NCBI GenBank assembly: GCA_050305405.1
Contig: JBNLFG010000018.1
Span: forward strand, 19,840 to 83,839
Reading direction: 5' to 3'
Length of the DNA stretch: 64,000 nt
DNA from: Desulfolinea sp050305405
GTDB lineage: Bacteria; Chloroflexota; Anaerolineae; Anaerolineales; Villigracilaceae
A program made the translations under genes and the position numbers. The notes below the pieces were generated by a model. That model was not told the origin of the DNA and did no database searches. It saw only the letters and a program-made list of their open reading frames with translations. This document shows, one piece after another, positions 29,648 to 38,225 of this stretch. Numbering within the stretch: the first letter of the stretch is position 1; each line of letters opens with the position of its first letter.

Positions 29648-31204
29648 GTGTTCAAGCAAACAAAAATCATCTTTCCCCTCAGCCTGTTTTTGGCAGGTCT
29701 TTTTGCGCTCTTTGAAAAGGGTGCCTATCTTTTTAGTTTCCTTCCCGCTGTTTTGATCTTCTTTCTCGGCATCAGCGCCCTCTATCAACTTTGGGATTGG
29801 GCAGGCAAACCCCGCCCACTATTGTGGATGCTCTCGCTTGCGCTGCTCTTGCGTTTGGCAGCGGCAGTGGCTTTTTATGTTTATTTGCCAATCAACGGCT
29901 ATCCCGATAGTGAACAGCAGCAATCAGGCTACGTTTTCTTCGACGCTTTTCGGCGTGACACTGAAGCCTGGCAACTTGCTGAAAGTGACCAGCCCCTTAT
30001 CAGCGCCTTTAGCAAAGATTACAGCACCGATCAATACGGTGGCTTGCTGGCATTCAGTGCAGGCGTTTACCGCGTTCTTTCGCCCGATGCTCATCGCCCC
30101 TTGCTCATCGCCTTAATTGGTGCGCTCGTTGCAACACTCGGTATTCCCTTCTTTTGGTTGGCAGCCAAAGCCCTTGGTGGCGAAAAGCTCGCCCTCTCTG
30201 CTACGTGGATATTTGCGCTTTATCCCGAAAGTATCCTCGTTGGTAGTTCACAGATGCGTGAGCCCTTTCTCATCACCTTCGTCGCGTTGGCGTTGTGGGC
30301 GGTGATAACGTGGTTGCAAGACCGCCAAGATCGCGCAGTGCAGATCGGCATGGCGGTTGCGCTCATTGGGATGTTGCTCGTCTCGCCTGCGATGGTGCTC
30401 GTGACGTTAATCTTTCTCGGCGTATACACCTTGCTTCAGCGCGAAGATACCAAACTTTCTCCAAAGGCCATCGTCGCCTTTGTTGTCGTTCTCATTCTTT
30501 CCCTCTTCCTGCTCTCATCCGCGCTTGGGCAAACCAAGCTCAATGCCAATAATCCTCTCGGTGTGATCGTCGAGTGGACTCAGCGCGCCATTCTTTGGGA
30601 TGTTTATCAGCTCGAACGCGGTTCGGGCTGGGTACAGAAACTTTTTAGCGAAATGCCCCAATCCCTGCACCTGCCCTTTGTTGCGGGGTATGGGATGGCG
30701 CAACCCGTTTTGCCCGCCGCCTTCGTTGAGCCGACCACACAGGTTTGGCATATTTTGGCGATCTTCCGCGCGGTGGGATGGTATGCCCTTGTGCCGCTGC
30801 TGCTCTATGGACTTTTTACCCTCCCCAAAGCGGATTCTGCCCTCACGCGCCGCGTCTGGACGTGGTTTGGGCTGGGTAGCTGGTTCTGGATCATTTTCGC
30901 AGCCCTGCGCGCCGGTGGCGATCAATGGGACAACCCTCGCTACCGTGTGATCTTCATTGCTTTACAAGCCCTTTTCGCTGGCTGGGCGTGGACCCAGCAT
31001 CGTGCAGGAAAAAATGCCTGGCTGCCGCGCATTTTAATGGTAGAAGCTATTTTTCTGGCATTCTTTACCCACTGGTACGCAAGCCGATATTACGTCCGTT
31101 TCGGTACTTTATCCTTCGGGGCAATGGTGACGTGGATATTGATTCTGTCTGCAATCGTGATTGTGGGTGGCATTATCCGTGATCGTAGGAAGAGCATCGC
31201 TTGA
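29648..31204 (+). CDS. Multi-pass membrane protein, GT-C-like
   Basis: A 518-residue protein with about 12 helices. The first external loop is long and acidic (YPDSEQQQSG, then DAFRRDTEAW), as in GT-C glycosyltransferases, and SQMREPFLITFVALALWAV is a typical helix with an Arg-Glu pair. A substrate cannot be named. GTG at 29648 is proposed: TACAAT at 29636-29641 ends 6 nt before it, compatible with a leaderless message; an upstream TTG at 29630 overlaps that -10 box. The gene opens the glycan region with gmd. Confidence 0.65.
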   Translation: MFKQTKIIFPLSLFLAGLFALFEKGAYLFSFLPAVLIFFLGISALYQLWDWAGKPRPLLWMLSLALLLRLAAAVAFYVYLPINGYPDSEQQQSGYVFFDAFRRDTEAWQLAESDQPLISAFSKDYSTDQYGGLLAFSAGVYRVLSPDAHRPLLIALIGALVATLGIPFFWLAAKALGGEKLALSATWIFALYPESILVGSSQMREPFLITFVALALWAVITWLQDRQDRAVQIGMAVALIGMLLVSPAMVLVTLIFLGVYTLLQREDTKLSPKAIVAFVVVLILSLFLLSSALGQTKLNANNPLGVIVEWTQRAILWDVYQLERGSGWVQKLFSEMPQSLHLPFVAGYGMAQPVLPAAFVEPTTQVWHILAIFRAVGWYALVPLLLYGLFTLPKADSALTRRVWTWFGLGSWFWIIFAALRAGGDQWDNPRYRVIFIALQALFAGWAWTQHRAGKNAWLPRILMVEAIFLAFFTHWYASRYYVRFGTLSFGAMVTWILILSAIVIVGGIIRDRRKSIA

Positions 31205-31228
31205 CATGCTTGGGGGAGAACGTATAAT
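31201..31228 (+). promoter_or_regulatory. Near-consensus promoter of the gmd operon
   Basis: TTGACA (31201-31206), a 16-nt spacer and TATAAT (31223-31228). The -35 box overlaps the stop of the gene before. The ATG of gmd follows at 31261 with AAGGAG upstream. Confidence 0.85.
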
Positions 31229-31260
31229 GTTTCCGCTTAAACTGAAATCAAGGAGATAAA

Positions 31261-32220
31261 ATGACAACCGCACTAATTACCGGAATTACCGGACAAGATG
31301 GTTCATATCTGGCTGAGTTGTTACTCGAAAAAGGCTATGATGTGATTGGTATGGCGCGCCGTTCCAGCACTGTGAATTACGAACGGATTGACCATATCCT
31401 GGATAAGATTACCCTTATTCAGGGCGATTTGCACGATCAAGGTTCGCTTTTGGGAATTCTGGAAGAGCATAAACCGAACGAAGTTTATAACTTGGCGGCG
31501 CAGTCTTTTGTGCCTGCTTCCTGGAACCAAGCTGTCTTGACCGCTGAAGTGACTGCTTTAGGCGTTACGCGGATGCTTGAGGCAATTCGCCTTTTTGATC
31601 GTTCAATCAAGTTTTATCAGGCTTCAAGTAGTGAGATGTTCGGCAAGGTCATGGAAGTGCCGCAAAAGGAAAGTACGCCTTTTTACCCACGCAGCCCTTA
31701 CGGTGTAGCAAAGGTTTATGGGCATTGGATTACGATTAATTATCGTGAGTCCTATGATATTTTTGCGACATCGGGCATTCTTTTTAACCATGAAAGTCCG
31801 CGACGTGGCATGGAATTTGTGACTCGAAAAATCTCGAATGCTGTCGCCCGTATCAAATTGGGGATGCAAGATGAGTTGCGTTTGGGTAATTTGGATTCCC
31901 GCCGTGACTGGGGCTACGCTGGCGACTATGTCGAAGCGATGTGGTTGATGCTCCAGCAGGAGAAGCCCGACAACTATGTGATTGGCACTGGCGAAACCTA
32001 TGCCGTGCGCGAGTTTTGTGAACATGCCTTTGGTTATGTCGATCTGGACTACAATGATTACGTGGTTGTTGATCCAAAATTCTACCGTCCAGCGGAAGTG
32101 GATTTGCTGATTTCTGATCCCAGCAAGGCGCGCGAAGAGCTTGGCTGGGAACGGAAAGTTAGCTTCAAAGGGCTTGTCGAAATGATGGTGCAAGCCGATC
32201 TGGAAAGACTGAGTAAATAA
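31261..32220 (+). CDS. gmd: GDP-mannose 4,6-dehydratase
   Basis: A 319-residue short-chain dehydrogenase-type enzyme converting GDP-D-mannose to GDP-4-keto-6-deoxymannose, the precursor of GDP-fucose, GDP-rhamnose and related sugars. The NADP-binding GITGQDGS (8-15), SSSEMFG (about 123-129), the catalytic Tyr147-x3-Lys151 in SPYGVAK, and NHESPRRGMEFVTRK are hallmarks of Gmd. The next step enzyme (GMER or RMD) is not in the window. It is the first gene of a tightly packed operon; the following ATG overlaps its stop (TAATG). Confidence 0.95.
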   Translation: MTTALITGITGQDGSYLAELLLEKGYDVIGMARRSSTVNYERIDHILDKITLIQGDLHDQGSLLGILEEHKPNEVYNLAAQSFVPASWNQAVLTAEVTALGVTRMLEAIRLFDRSIKFYQASSSEMFGKVMEVPQKESTPFYPRSPYGVAKVYGHWITINYRESYDIFATSGILFNHESPRRGMEFVTRKISNAVARIKLGMQDELRLGNLDSRRDWGYAGDYVEAMWLMLQQEKPDNYVIGTGETYAVREFCEHAFGYVDLDYNDYVVVDPKFYRPAEVDLLISDPSKAREELGWERKVSFKGLVEMMVQADLERLSK

Positions 32221-33182
32221 TGAAACCTTATCTCTCTCTCGTCATCCCTGTTTACAATGAGGAAGAAACCTTGGCCTTGCTTTTCGATGCCCTTTATGCG
32301 GTGTTGAAACCTTTACCGCATTCTTGGGAAGTGATCTTGGTGAACGATGGGAGCGGAGATAAGAGCTTTGAAGTTTTGAAAGAATTTGCCGCGAAAGATA
32401 CCGAGCATATTCGCGTGGTATCTTTCCGGCGTAATTTTGGACAAACAGCCGCGATTGCGGCGGGGATCGACAACGCCCAGGGTGAAGTGATTGTGTTGAT
32501 GGATGCCGATCTGCAAAACGACCCTGCCGACATCCCCATGCTGTTGGAAAAGTTGGACGAGGGTTACGATGTGGTCAGCGGCTGGCGCAAAGATCGCAAA
32601 GACAATGCCATTACGCGCACCCTCCCCTCACGCATCGCCAACGGCTTGATCTCCAAAGTGACCGGCGTTCACCTGCACGATTACGGTTGCACGCTCAAAG
32701 CCTATCGCCGCGAGGTGATTACCGGCTTTCGTCTTTATGGCGAGATGCACCGCTTTATCCCGGTCTTTGCTCACTCGGTTGGGGCGAAAATATTGGAAGT
32801 CCCCGTTCGCCATCACGCCCGTCGTTTTGGGGTTGCCAAGTATGGTTTGGAGCGAACTCTCAAAGTTGTCCTCGATCTCTTTACCGTTAAATTCCTGATG
32901 ACCTATGCCGCCAAGCCAATCTATCTCTTCGGCGGGACAGGCATTGGGCTGATCGGCGCCAGCACACTTTTGTTGCTCTTCCTTTTCATTCGGCGCGTCT
33001 TCTACCAAATCTCTGTGCTTGGCTCGCCCCTTTTTCAAATGAGCGCCATGTTCTTCATTTTGGGCTTCCAATCCATCCTGATGGGCTTGATCGCTGAGTT
33101 ACAGGTGCGTACTTATCACGAATCCCAGCATAAGCCGACCTATACGGTGCGCGAGACGCTCAATATTTCGGAAGAAAAATGA
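32220..33182 (+). CDS. GT2 glycosyltransferase with two C-terminal membrane helices (DPM1/ArnC-like)
   Basis: A 320-residue GT-A-fold enzyme. SLVIPVYNEEETL (6-18) and VNDGSGDKS (41-49) bind the nucleotide, DADLQNDP (95-102) holds the metal-binding Asp residues, and GYDVVSGWRKDR is typical. Two helices (about 235-255 and 270-290) anchor it. This architecture is that of enzymes that load a sugar onto polyprenyl phosphate, which would supply the GT-C enzymes around it. Overlaps gmd and the next gene by a few bases. Confidence 0.9.
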   Translation: MKPYLSLVIPVYNEEETLALLFDALYAVLKPLPHSWEVILVNDGSGDKSFEVLKEFAAKDTEHIRVVSFRRNFGQTAAIAAGIDNAQGEVIVLMDADLQNDPADIPMLLEKLDEGYDVVSGWRKDRKDNAITRTLPSRIANGLISKVTGVHLHDYGCTLKAYRREVITGFRLYGEMHRFIPVFAHSVGAKILEVPVRHHARRFGVAKYGLERTLKVVLDLFTVKFLMTYAAKPIYLFGGTGIGLIGASTLLLLFLFIRRVFYQISVLGSPLFQMSAMFFILGFQSILMGLIAELQVRTYHESQHKPTYTVRETLNISEEK

Positions 33183-34105
33183 GTATTTGGCTTCGTAAAA
33201 ATCAACAACAAAAACTCAAGGGGCTGGGCAGTCTGGTCGCGCTTGGCTCCTTGTTTTTTTTGCTTAAGCAACAAAGCTGGAGTGAGATTTTTGATGCGGT
33301 TCAACAAGTAACTTGGCTGCGTTTCTTGTTTGCGGTAGGACTACTCTTTCTCTCACGTTTTTTTACGATTGGGCGTTGGTATGTTCTCTTGCGCACAGGT
33401 GGAGTGAACATTAGTTTAGCAGAAGCATCGTCCATTACGTTTACTGGCTTATTCGCGTCCAATTTTTTGCCATCTACTGTCGGTGGCGACTTGGTGCGTA
33501 TCGGCGGAGTACTTCAGTTTGGGCATGATAGGTCTGTCAGCACGGCCTCTGTCTTGGTAGATCGGCTGGTCGGTATGTTTGGCATGACGATGGTGTTGCC
33601 TATAGGTTTGCTGTCTTTTTCGCGCTGGTATCTTGCCCCCCCCGAACTTGCTTTTGGCGCTTTTAGCCTATCTCCTTTTATCGATAAATTAAGCAACGCT
33701 TTTAAAAAGTTTTTTAACGCTTTTAAGATTTGGTTGAAAAAACCCTTTAGCCTATTCGTCTCTTTGCTTTTCACATGGGGACACATGCTTTGTCTCTTTG
33801 GGGCATTGAGGGTCATGGTAGTAGGCTTGGATGAAGGTGTTTTCTTTTGGGAATTGGCTGGGATCTGGAGTTTGGCGTATTTTGTGACCTTAATTCCGAT
33901 CTCGGTAAATGGCTATGGTTTGCAGGAACTTTCGCTCACGTACTTGTTGTCAAATGTTGGAGGCATGTCTCTAACGCACAGTTTAGTGATTGCGCTCTTA
34001 ATTCGCATTGTTTTTGTAATCGCCAGTTTGCCGGGCGCTTTCTTTTTGTCGTCTATTTTGGCGTCCATCCGTTCGGATAAGGAACTTTATGAAGAAGCGA
34101 TTTAA
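33179..34105 (+). CDS. Flippase-like membrane protein (AglD/MprF-type transmembrane domain), copy 1
   Basis: A 308-residue protein with about eight helices of the LPG-synthase transmembrane family. FASNFLPSTVGGDLVRIGGV (about 91-110) and the C-terminal PISVNGYGLQELSL (about 240-253) are the conserved signatures. Relatives act as candidate flippases for lipid-linked sugars. It starts within the stop of the GT2 gene (ATGA) and overlaps the next large gene by 17 nt. A second copy lies at 37186. Confidence 0.82.
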   Translation: MSIWLRKNQQQKLKGLGSLVALGSLFFLLKQQSWSEIFDAVQQVTWLRFLFAVGLLFLSRFFTIGRWYVLLRTGGVNISLAEASSITFTGLFASNFLPSTVGGDLVRIGGVLQFGHDRSVSTASVLVDRLVGMFGMTMVLPIGLLSFSRWYLAPPELAFGAFSLSPFIDKLSNAFKKFFNAFKIWLKKPFSLFVSLLFTWGHMLCLFGALRVMVVGLDEGVFFWELAGIWSLAYFVTLIPISVNGYGLQELSLTYLLSNVGGMSLTHSLVIALLIRIVFVIASLPGAFFLSSILASIRSDKELYEEAI

Positions 34106-36065
34106 GTCGATCAGTTTCTTACAGGCTATTTTAATCCTGAGCGGAGTGATCGCTCTTTTCGCCTTGAATGAAACCTGGGGCTATATGCGCGCCGAAGGAT
34201 ATATACTTTGGCAGTCCAATCGTTCGCTTTTACTGCTCGCCTATTTGCTGAATAGCTTTGGAATCTATGCGTTGGTTGCCTGGAATCCAGACGCTCAGCT
34301 TGCACGAATAGTAGATAAATTCACCCCAACGAAAGCCTGGGAAGTTTTTAGTGGATTTCTCTTTCTCAGTGCTATTCTTCTGCCTGCACTTGTTATTGCT
34401 CTGGATAATACGCATTTTTTCCTCCCCGGATATTCTCTCGTGTGGTTGGCTTTGTGGTTGGCAATCATCGCATCTGTGTTTCTTTCGCTCAGTTTTGGGC
34501 TACGTCTCGAGACTTTTTTTGCACTAACCCTACTCTCGATGGCTTTTGTCGCTCGCCTTGAAGTTTGGTCTACTTTTATCTCAACCTATCCTTTCTCGTT
34601 GGGTTGGTCAGAAGCGAGCCGCTATTATTACGCATCTCTCTTTTATTCCGAACGTATCTATGGGGAAAGTTTCAACTGGACTTTTTTGCATCCTACGCGC
34701 TATTTATTGCAATCTATTCCATTTCTCTTTGGGCAGGTTCCACTTTGGGTACACCGCGCTTGGCAGGTTTTCCTCTGGCTCTCCCTGACTTTGAGCACTA
34801 GCTTTGCTTTTGCCTGGCGTTTGTCGCGTCGAAAAAGAAAATTGCTGATTCCCTTGGCGCTCTGGTTTTTCATCTTTATGCTGCAGGGGGCAGTCTATTA
34901 TCATCTTCAAGCTGCTGTGCTGATTGTTTTGCTTGGCACGAGAAGAAATTATTTCAAGCGCACCAGCATTGCGCTTTTCTTTGCCTCCTTGTGGGCAGGC
35001 ATCAGCCGCGTGAATTGGATTCCTGTCCCTGCGATGTTGACGATATTTCTCTTCTTGCTGGAAGAACCTGTCTCCGCCTATAAAAATCTTTGGGAGTATT
35101 TAAAAAAGCCCGTCGTGTGGACTTTTCTTGGCATCGGGACGGCATTTGCCTCACAAAGTATCTACGTTTTTGTATCAGGAAATTCTGACAATATAGCATC
35201 TTTCGGTTCGAGTTTTACCTCATCGTTGCTCTGGTATCGTTTATTGCCGAATGCAACCTACAGACCGGGTGTTTTCCTTGCCACACTTTTTATCTCGTTT
35301 CCGAGTTTGGGGTTGCTTCCTGCGTGGTTGCGCGGAAAACGTCAATCGTTGCATTGGATACGTCATCTGGGACTATGGGCGATTTTACTTGTGCTGCTGC
35401 TCGGCGGGTTGGTCGTTAGTACTAAAATCGGTGGTGGGGCCGATCTGCATAATATGGATGCCTTCATCGTTATTTTAGGTGTTTGGGCGGGATATGTCTT
35501 CATTGAGGGGATTAGCGGTGAAATACCTGAGGCCGAGCGTCCTGTTCAGCGCGCCGAGCCAATTTGGGTCGCGTTCGCTATCCTGATTCCCTTTTGGTTG
35601 TCGATGACGGCTATGAAAACCATCCCGGAATATGATCTCGATAGAGGCTCTAGAAATCTTGATGCGATTCAAGAGTATGTTGCGGATGCCAAGCAAAGCG
35701 ACGGTGAAGTGCTCTTCATTTCCCAACGTCATCTGCTTTCGTTGGGTATGGTGGAAGATGTTGCGCTAGAGCCGGATTATGAGGTGGTTGAACTTATGGA
35801 GATGGCGATGTCCGGCAACACGCTTTATTTGAATAATTTTTACGACGATCTTTTCAACCAGCGCTTTGCGCTGATTATTGCCTCGCCGCAATTTGTGAAT
35901 TTGAAAGAGAGTGGTGAAGCTTTCGCCGAAGAAAATAACGCTTGGGCGCTGAAGGTTAGCGAACCGTTATTGTGCACCTATCGTCCAATTGAAACGATGA
36001 AACGCTCGGGAATTGTGCTTTTTGTGCCGCGCAACGAAATCAAAGCGGAATGTGACCCACGATGA
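34089..36065 (+). CDS. Large GT-C-like membrane protein, copy 1 of a paralogous pair
   Basis: A 658-residue protein with about 12-13 helices and a soluble C-terminal domain (about 525-658). It shares with the 698-residue protein at 38226 the external-loop motif YPFxLxWS(E/D)xxR (Trp173, Glu175), GGGxxLHNMDxF (Leu453-Asp457) and a C-terminal pattern with GEVLFIxQRxLLxxG. The acidic loop residue and topology suggest a GT-C glycosyltransferase, but the family is not one I can name. It is translationally linked to flippase-like copy 1 and to the GT4 gene (ATGA). Confidence 0.72.
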   Translation: MKKRFKSISFLQAILILSGVIALFALNETWGYMRAEGYILWQSNRSLLLLAYLLNSFGIYALVAWNPDAQLARIVDKFTPTKAWEVFSGFLFLSAILLPALVIALDNTHFFLPGYSLVWLALWLAIIASVFLSLSFGLRLETFFALTLLSMAFVARLEVWSTFISTYPFSLGWSEASRYYYASLFYSERIYGESFNWTFLHPTRYLLQSIPFLFGQVPLWVHRAWQVFLWLSLTLSTSFAFAWRLSRRKRKLLIPLALWFFIFMLQGAVYYHLQAAVLIVLLGTRRNYFKRTSIALFFASLWAGISRVNWIPVPAMLTIFLFLLEEPVSAYKNLWEYLKKPVVWTFLGIGTAFASQSIYVFVSGNSDNIASFGSSFTSSLLWYRLLPNATYRPGVFLATLFISFPSLGLLPAWLRGKRQSLHWIRHLGLWAILLVLLLGGLVVSTKIGGGADLHNMDAFIVILGVWAGYVFIEGISGEIPEAERPVQRAEPIWVAFAILIPFWLSMTAMKTIPEYDLDRGSRNLDAIQEYVADAKQSDGEVLFISQRHLLSLGMVEDVALEPDYEVVELMEMAMSGNTLYLNNFYDDLFNQRFALIIASPQFVNLKESGEAFAEENNAWALKVSEPLLCTYRPIETMKRSGIVLFVPRNEIKAECDPR

Positions 36066-37177
36066 AAATTTTAGTGCTGATTTACGAATATCCACCGGTT
36101 GGCGGCGGTGGTGGGCAAGTTGCGCTTGATATTGCCAGCGGTTTGACGAAGCGCGGACATGAGATCGTGCTGCTGACTTCACATTTTGGCGATCTGCCCA
36201 AAGACGAATTTGTGGATGGGATGCGAATCATCCGCGTACCCTCCTTGCGACATGAAGCCTTCCGTGCCAGTTTTCTCTCGATGGCGGCGTATATCATCTC
36301 TGGATTTTGGGCTTGTTTCCGTTTGTTGAAAGATTGGCGCCCCGACGTGATCCACGTTCACTTTGCGGTACCGAGCGGGGTGCTGGCTTGGGCTTTTTCC
36401 CGTCTAACAAAAATTCCCTATTTGCTGACCGCGCATCTTGGCGACGTGCCAGGCGGTGCACCTGAAAAAACCGACAAATGGTTCCGTTGGATATTCCCCC
36501 TCACGCACCGCATCTGGCGTGATGCCAGAAATGTGGTCGCAGTGAGTGAATTTACGCGCGGTCTGGCATTAAATCATTATGATGTTGATATTAAAGTCAT
36601 CCACAATGGTGTCGAATTGGATAAACTCGCGCCAAATGAGATTGTTGTCAACACACCGCCGCGCATTGTCTTTGCTGGGCGTTTTACCGAACAGAAAAAT
36701 CCCCTTCAAATTGTGCGTACCCTCGCGGAAGTGAAAGACCTTCCCTGGGAAGCCGTCCTGATTGGTGACGGTCATCTCGGCGAAGCCATCAAATCCGAAG
36801 TGCACGCACATGGCATGGATGAGCGCTTTCTCTTCCCCGGCTGGATCACGCCTGCCGAAGTGCAGGATTGGATGAAAAAGAGCGATATTCTTTTTATGCC
36901 CTCATTATCCGAGGGGCTGCCAGTGGTTGGCGTGCAGTCGGTTGCTGCGGGATTAGCGATGCTGGTTAGTAATATCGGCGGCTTTGTCGATCTGGTAGAT
37001 GATGGCGACAATGGTTTTTTTGTTGATAACGTTGAAGCCTACGCAGAGAATTTGCGTACTCTCCTGTCGTCGCCTGAAACGTTGACGCAAATGCGTCAGG
37101 CTAGTGTCGCCAAATCGCAATTTTTTGCGCTTGGTTTTATCGTCGGGCAGTATGAAGATTTGCTGAACAAGCATTAG
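36062..37177 (+). CDS. GT4 glycosyltransferase
   Basis: A 371-residue GT-B enzyme. The N-terminal EYPPVGGGGGQVALDIA (10-26) is the typical glycine loop, HVHFAVPSG (about 99-107) and VAVSEFTRG follow, and the C-terminal domain has FAGRFTEQKNP, IGDGHL and MPSLSEGLPVVGVQS. The usual EX7E is changed: Glu284 is kept but the second acidic residue is Gln292. It would transfer a sugar from a nucleotide donor to a growing lipid-linked glycan on the inner face. It lies between the two copies of the flippase/GT-C pair. Confidence 0.92.
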   Translation: MKILVLIYEYPPVGGGGGQVALDIASGLTKRGHEIVLLTSHFGDLPKDEFVDGMRIIRVPSLRHEAFRASFLSMAAYIISGFWACFRLLKDWRPDVIHVHFAVPSGVLAWAFSRLTKIPYLLTAHLGDVPGGAPEKTDKWFRWIFPLTHRIWRDARNVVAVSEFTRGLALNHYDVDIKVIHNGVELDKLAPNEIVVNTPPRIVFAGRFTEQKNPLQIVRTLAEVKDLPWEAVLIGDGHLGEAIKSEVHAHGMDERFLFPGWITPAEVQDWMKKSDILFMPSLSEGLPVVGVQSVAAGLAMLVSNIGGFVDLVDDGDNGFFVDNVEAYAENLRTLLSSPETLTQMRQASVAKSQFFALGFIVGQYEDLLNKH

Positions 37178-37185
37178 CACATGCT

Positions 37186-38187
37186 ATGACGATAAACTTG
37201 AAAAAAGATTTTTTCAACTCAAAACTTTGGAATCTGATAAAGATTATTTTCGCGTTTGCACTATTTGCCTATGTGCTCTTGCAGACCGACTATGAGCAGC
37301 TTATTGCGCTGAAAGATCGTTTTTCGTGGAGCTGGCTTGGGGTTACATTTATAGCTTCCCTATTGATGTTGGCAATTAAGACTTATCAATACTATGTCTT
37401 TATCGGACGTAGGCTTGACTATTTTCACTTGCTGGAAATCGTTATCATCCAAAATCTGTTAATGAATTTCGTTGCCACAGCCGCTGGGATAGCCTCATAC
37501 CTGACGATGCTCGGGGTCGAAGAAGATGTTCGTCTGGGGAAAGCAACCGAATCTTTTGTTTTAGTGAAAATCGGCGATGTGATCGCAGTTCTGGTTTATT
37601 TGTTGCTTTCAATATTGTTTATCAAACCCTTACCGGAAGGGGCATTGCCTATTATGATAGTCGTTGCTCTGGTTGCCTTATTCTTTTTACTTGCTTTATT
37701 CGGTTCGCTCTTTTTACGCGATAAATTTTTGGCTGCATTGAAGACGCTAATAAAAATTTTCAAACTTGAGAAGATAAGTCTTGTCAAAAAAATGCTTGGC
37801 TATTTTGAAAAACTGGTTGCCTATCCGCGTAATGAAATATTGCGCACCATTGGACAGGCAAGTCTGATCTCGCTTGCCTATATGGGGATGACAATGATCT
37901 GGGGGTATGCTCGTTTTCAAAGCTTCTCGCTTCAGCTGGATTTTTTCGTGGTGGTTTTTGTGCTCTCTTTGCTGCAATTTGCCTCATGGGTGCCGATCTA
38001 TATTTTCGGTGGTCTGGGCCTTTCAGAGGGGATGTGGATGTATTTGTTAGGTCTATTCTCCAGCCAGGGCGCGAGCTTGGCGGCCACCTTGATCGGAATA
38101 CGTATGCTTAACTATTTACTCAACACACTCACAAGTTTGTATTTACCGTTGCACACTGCTTTTCGTCGCTCTTCTGCTGTACAATAG
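37186..38187 (+). CDS. Flippase-like membrane protein (AglD/MprF-type transmembrane domain), copy 2
   Basis: A 333-residue protein with about eight helices, of the same family as the gene at 33179 but strongly diverged. MNFVATAAGIASYLTMLGVE (about 85-105) replaces the NFLPSTVGGD region, while IFGGLGLSEGMWMYLLGL (about 270-290) is the equivalent of the C-terminal GYGLQELSL segment. It follows the GT4 gene by 8 nt. A role in moving a lipid-linked sugar is inferred from the family and context. Confidence 0.78.
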   Translation: MTINLKKDFFNSKLWNLIKIIFAFALFAYVLLQTDYEQLIALKDRFSWSWLGVTFIASLLMLAIKTYQYYVFIGRRLDYFHLLEIVIIQNLLMNFVATAAGIASYLTMLGVEEDVRLGKATESFVLVKIGDVIAVLVYLLLSILFIKPLPEGALPIMIVVALVALFFLLALFGSLFLRDKFLAALKTLIKIFKLEKISLVKKMLGYFEKLVAYPRNEILRTIGQASLISLAYMGMTMIWGYARFQSFSLQLDFFVVVFVLSLLQFASWVPIYIFGGLGLSEGMWMYLLGLFSSQGASLAATLIGIRMLNYLLNTLTSLYLPLHTAFRRSSAVQ

Positions 38188-38225
38188 AGCCAGTCAGTCG
38201 TCCCTTCTCAATTAAGTACTCGTTT

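Noticed and set aside
31201..31260. Riboswitch before gmd
   Set aside because: The leader between the mapped -10 and the start is only about 30 nt and contains just the ribosome site.
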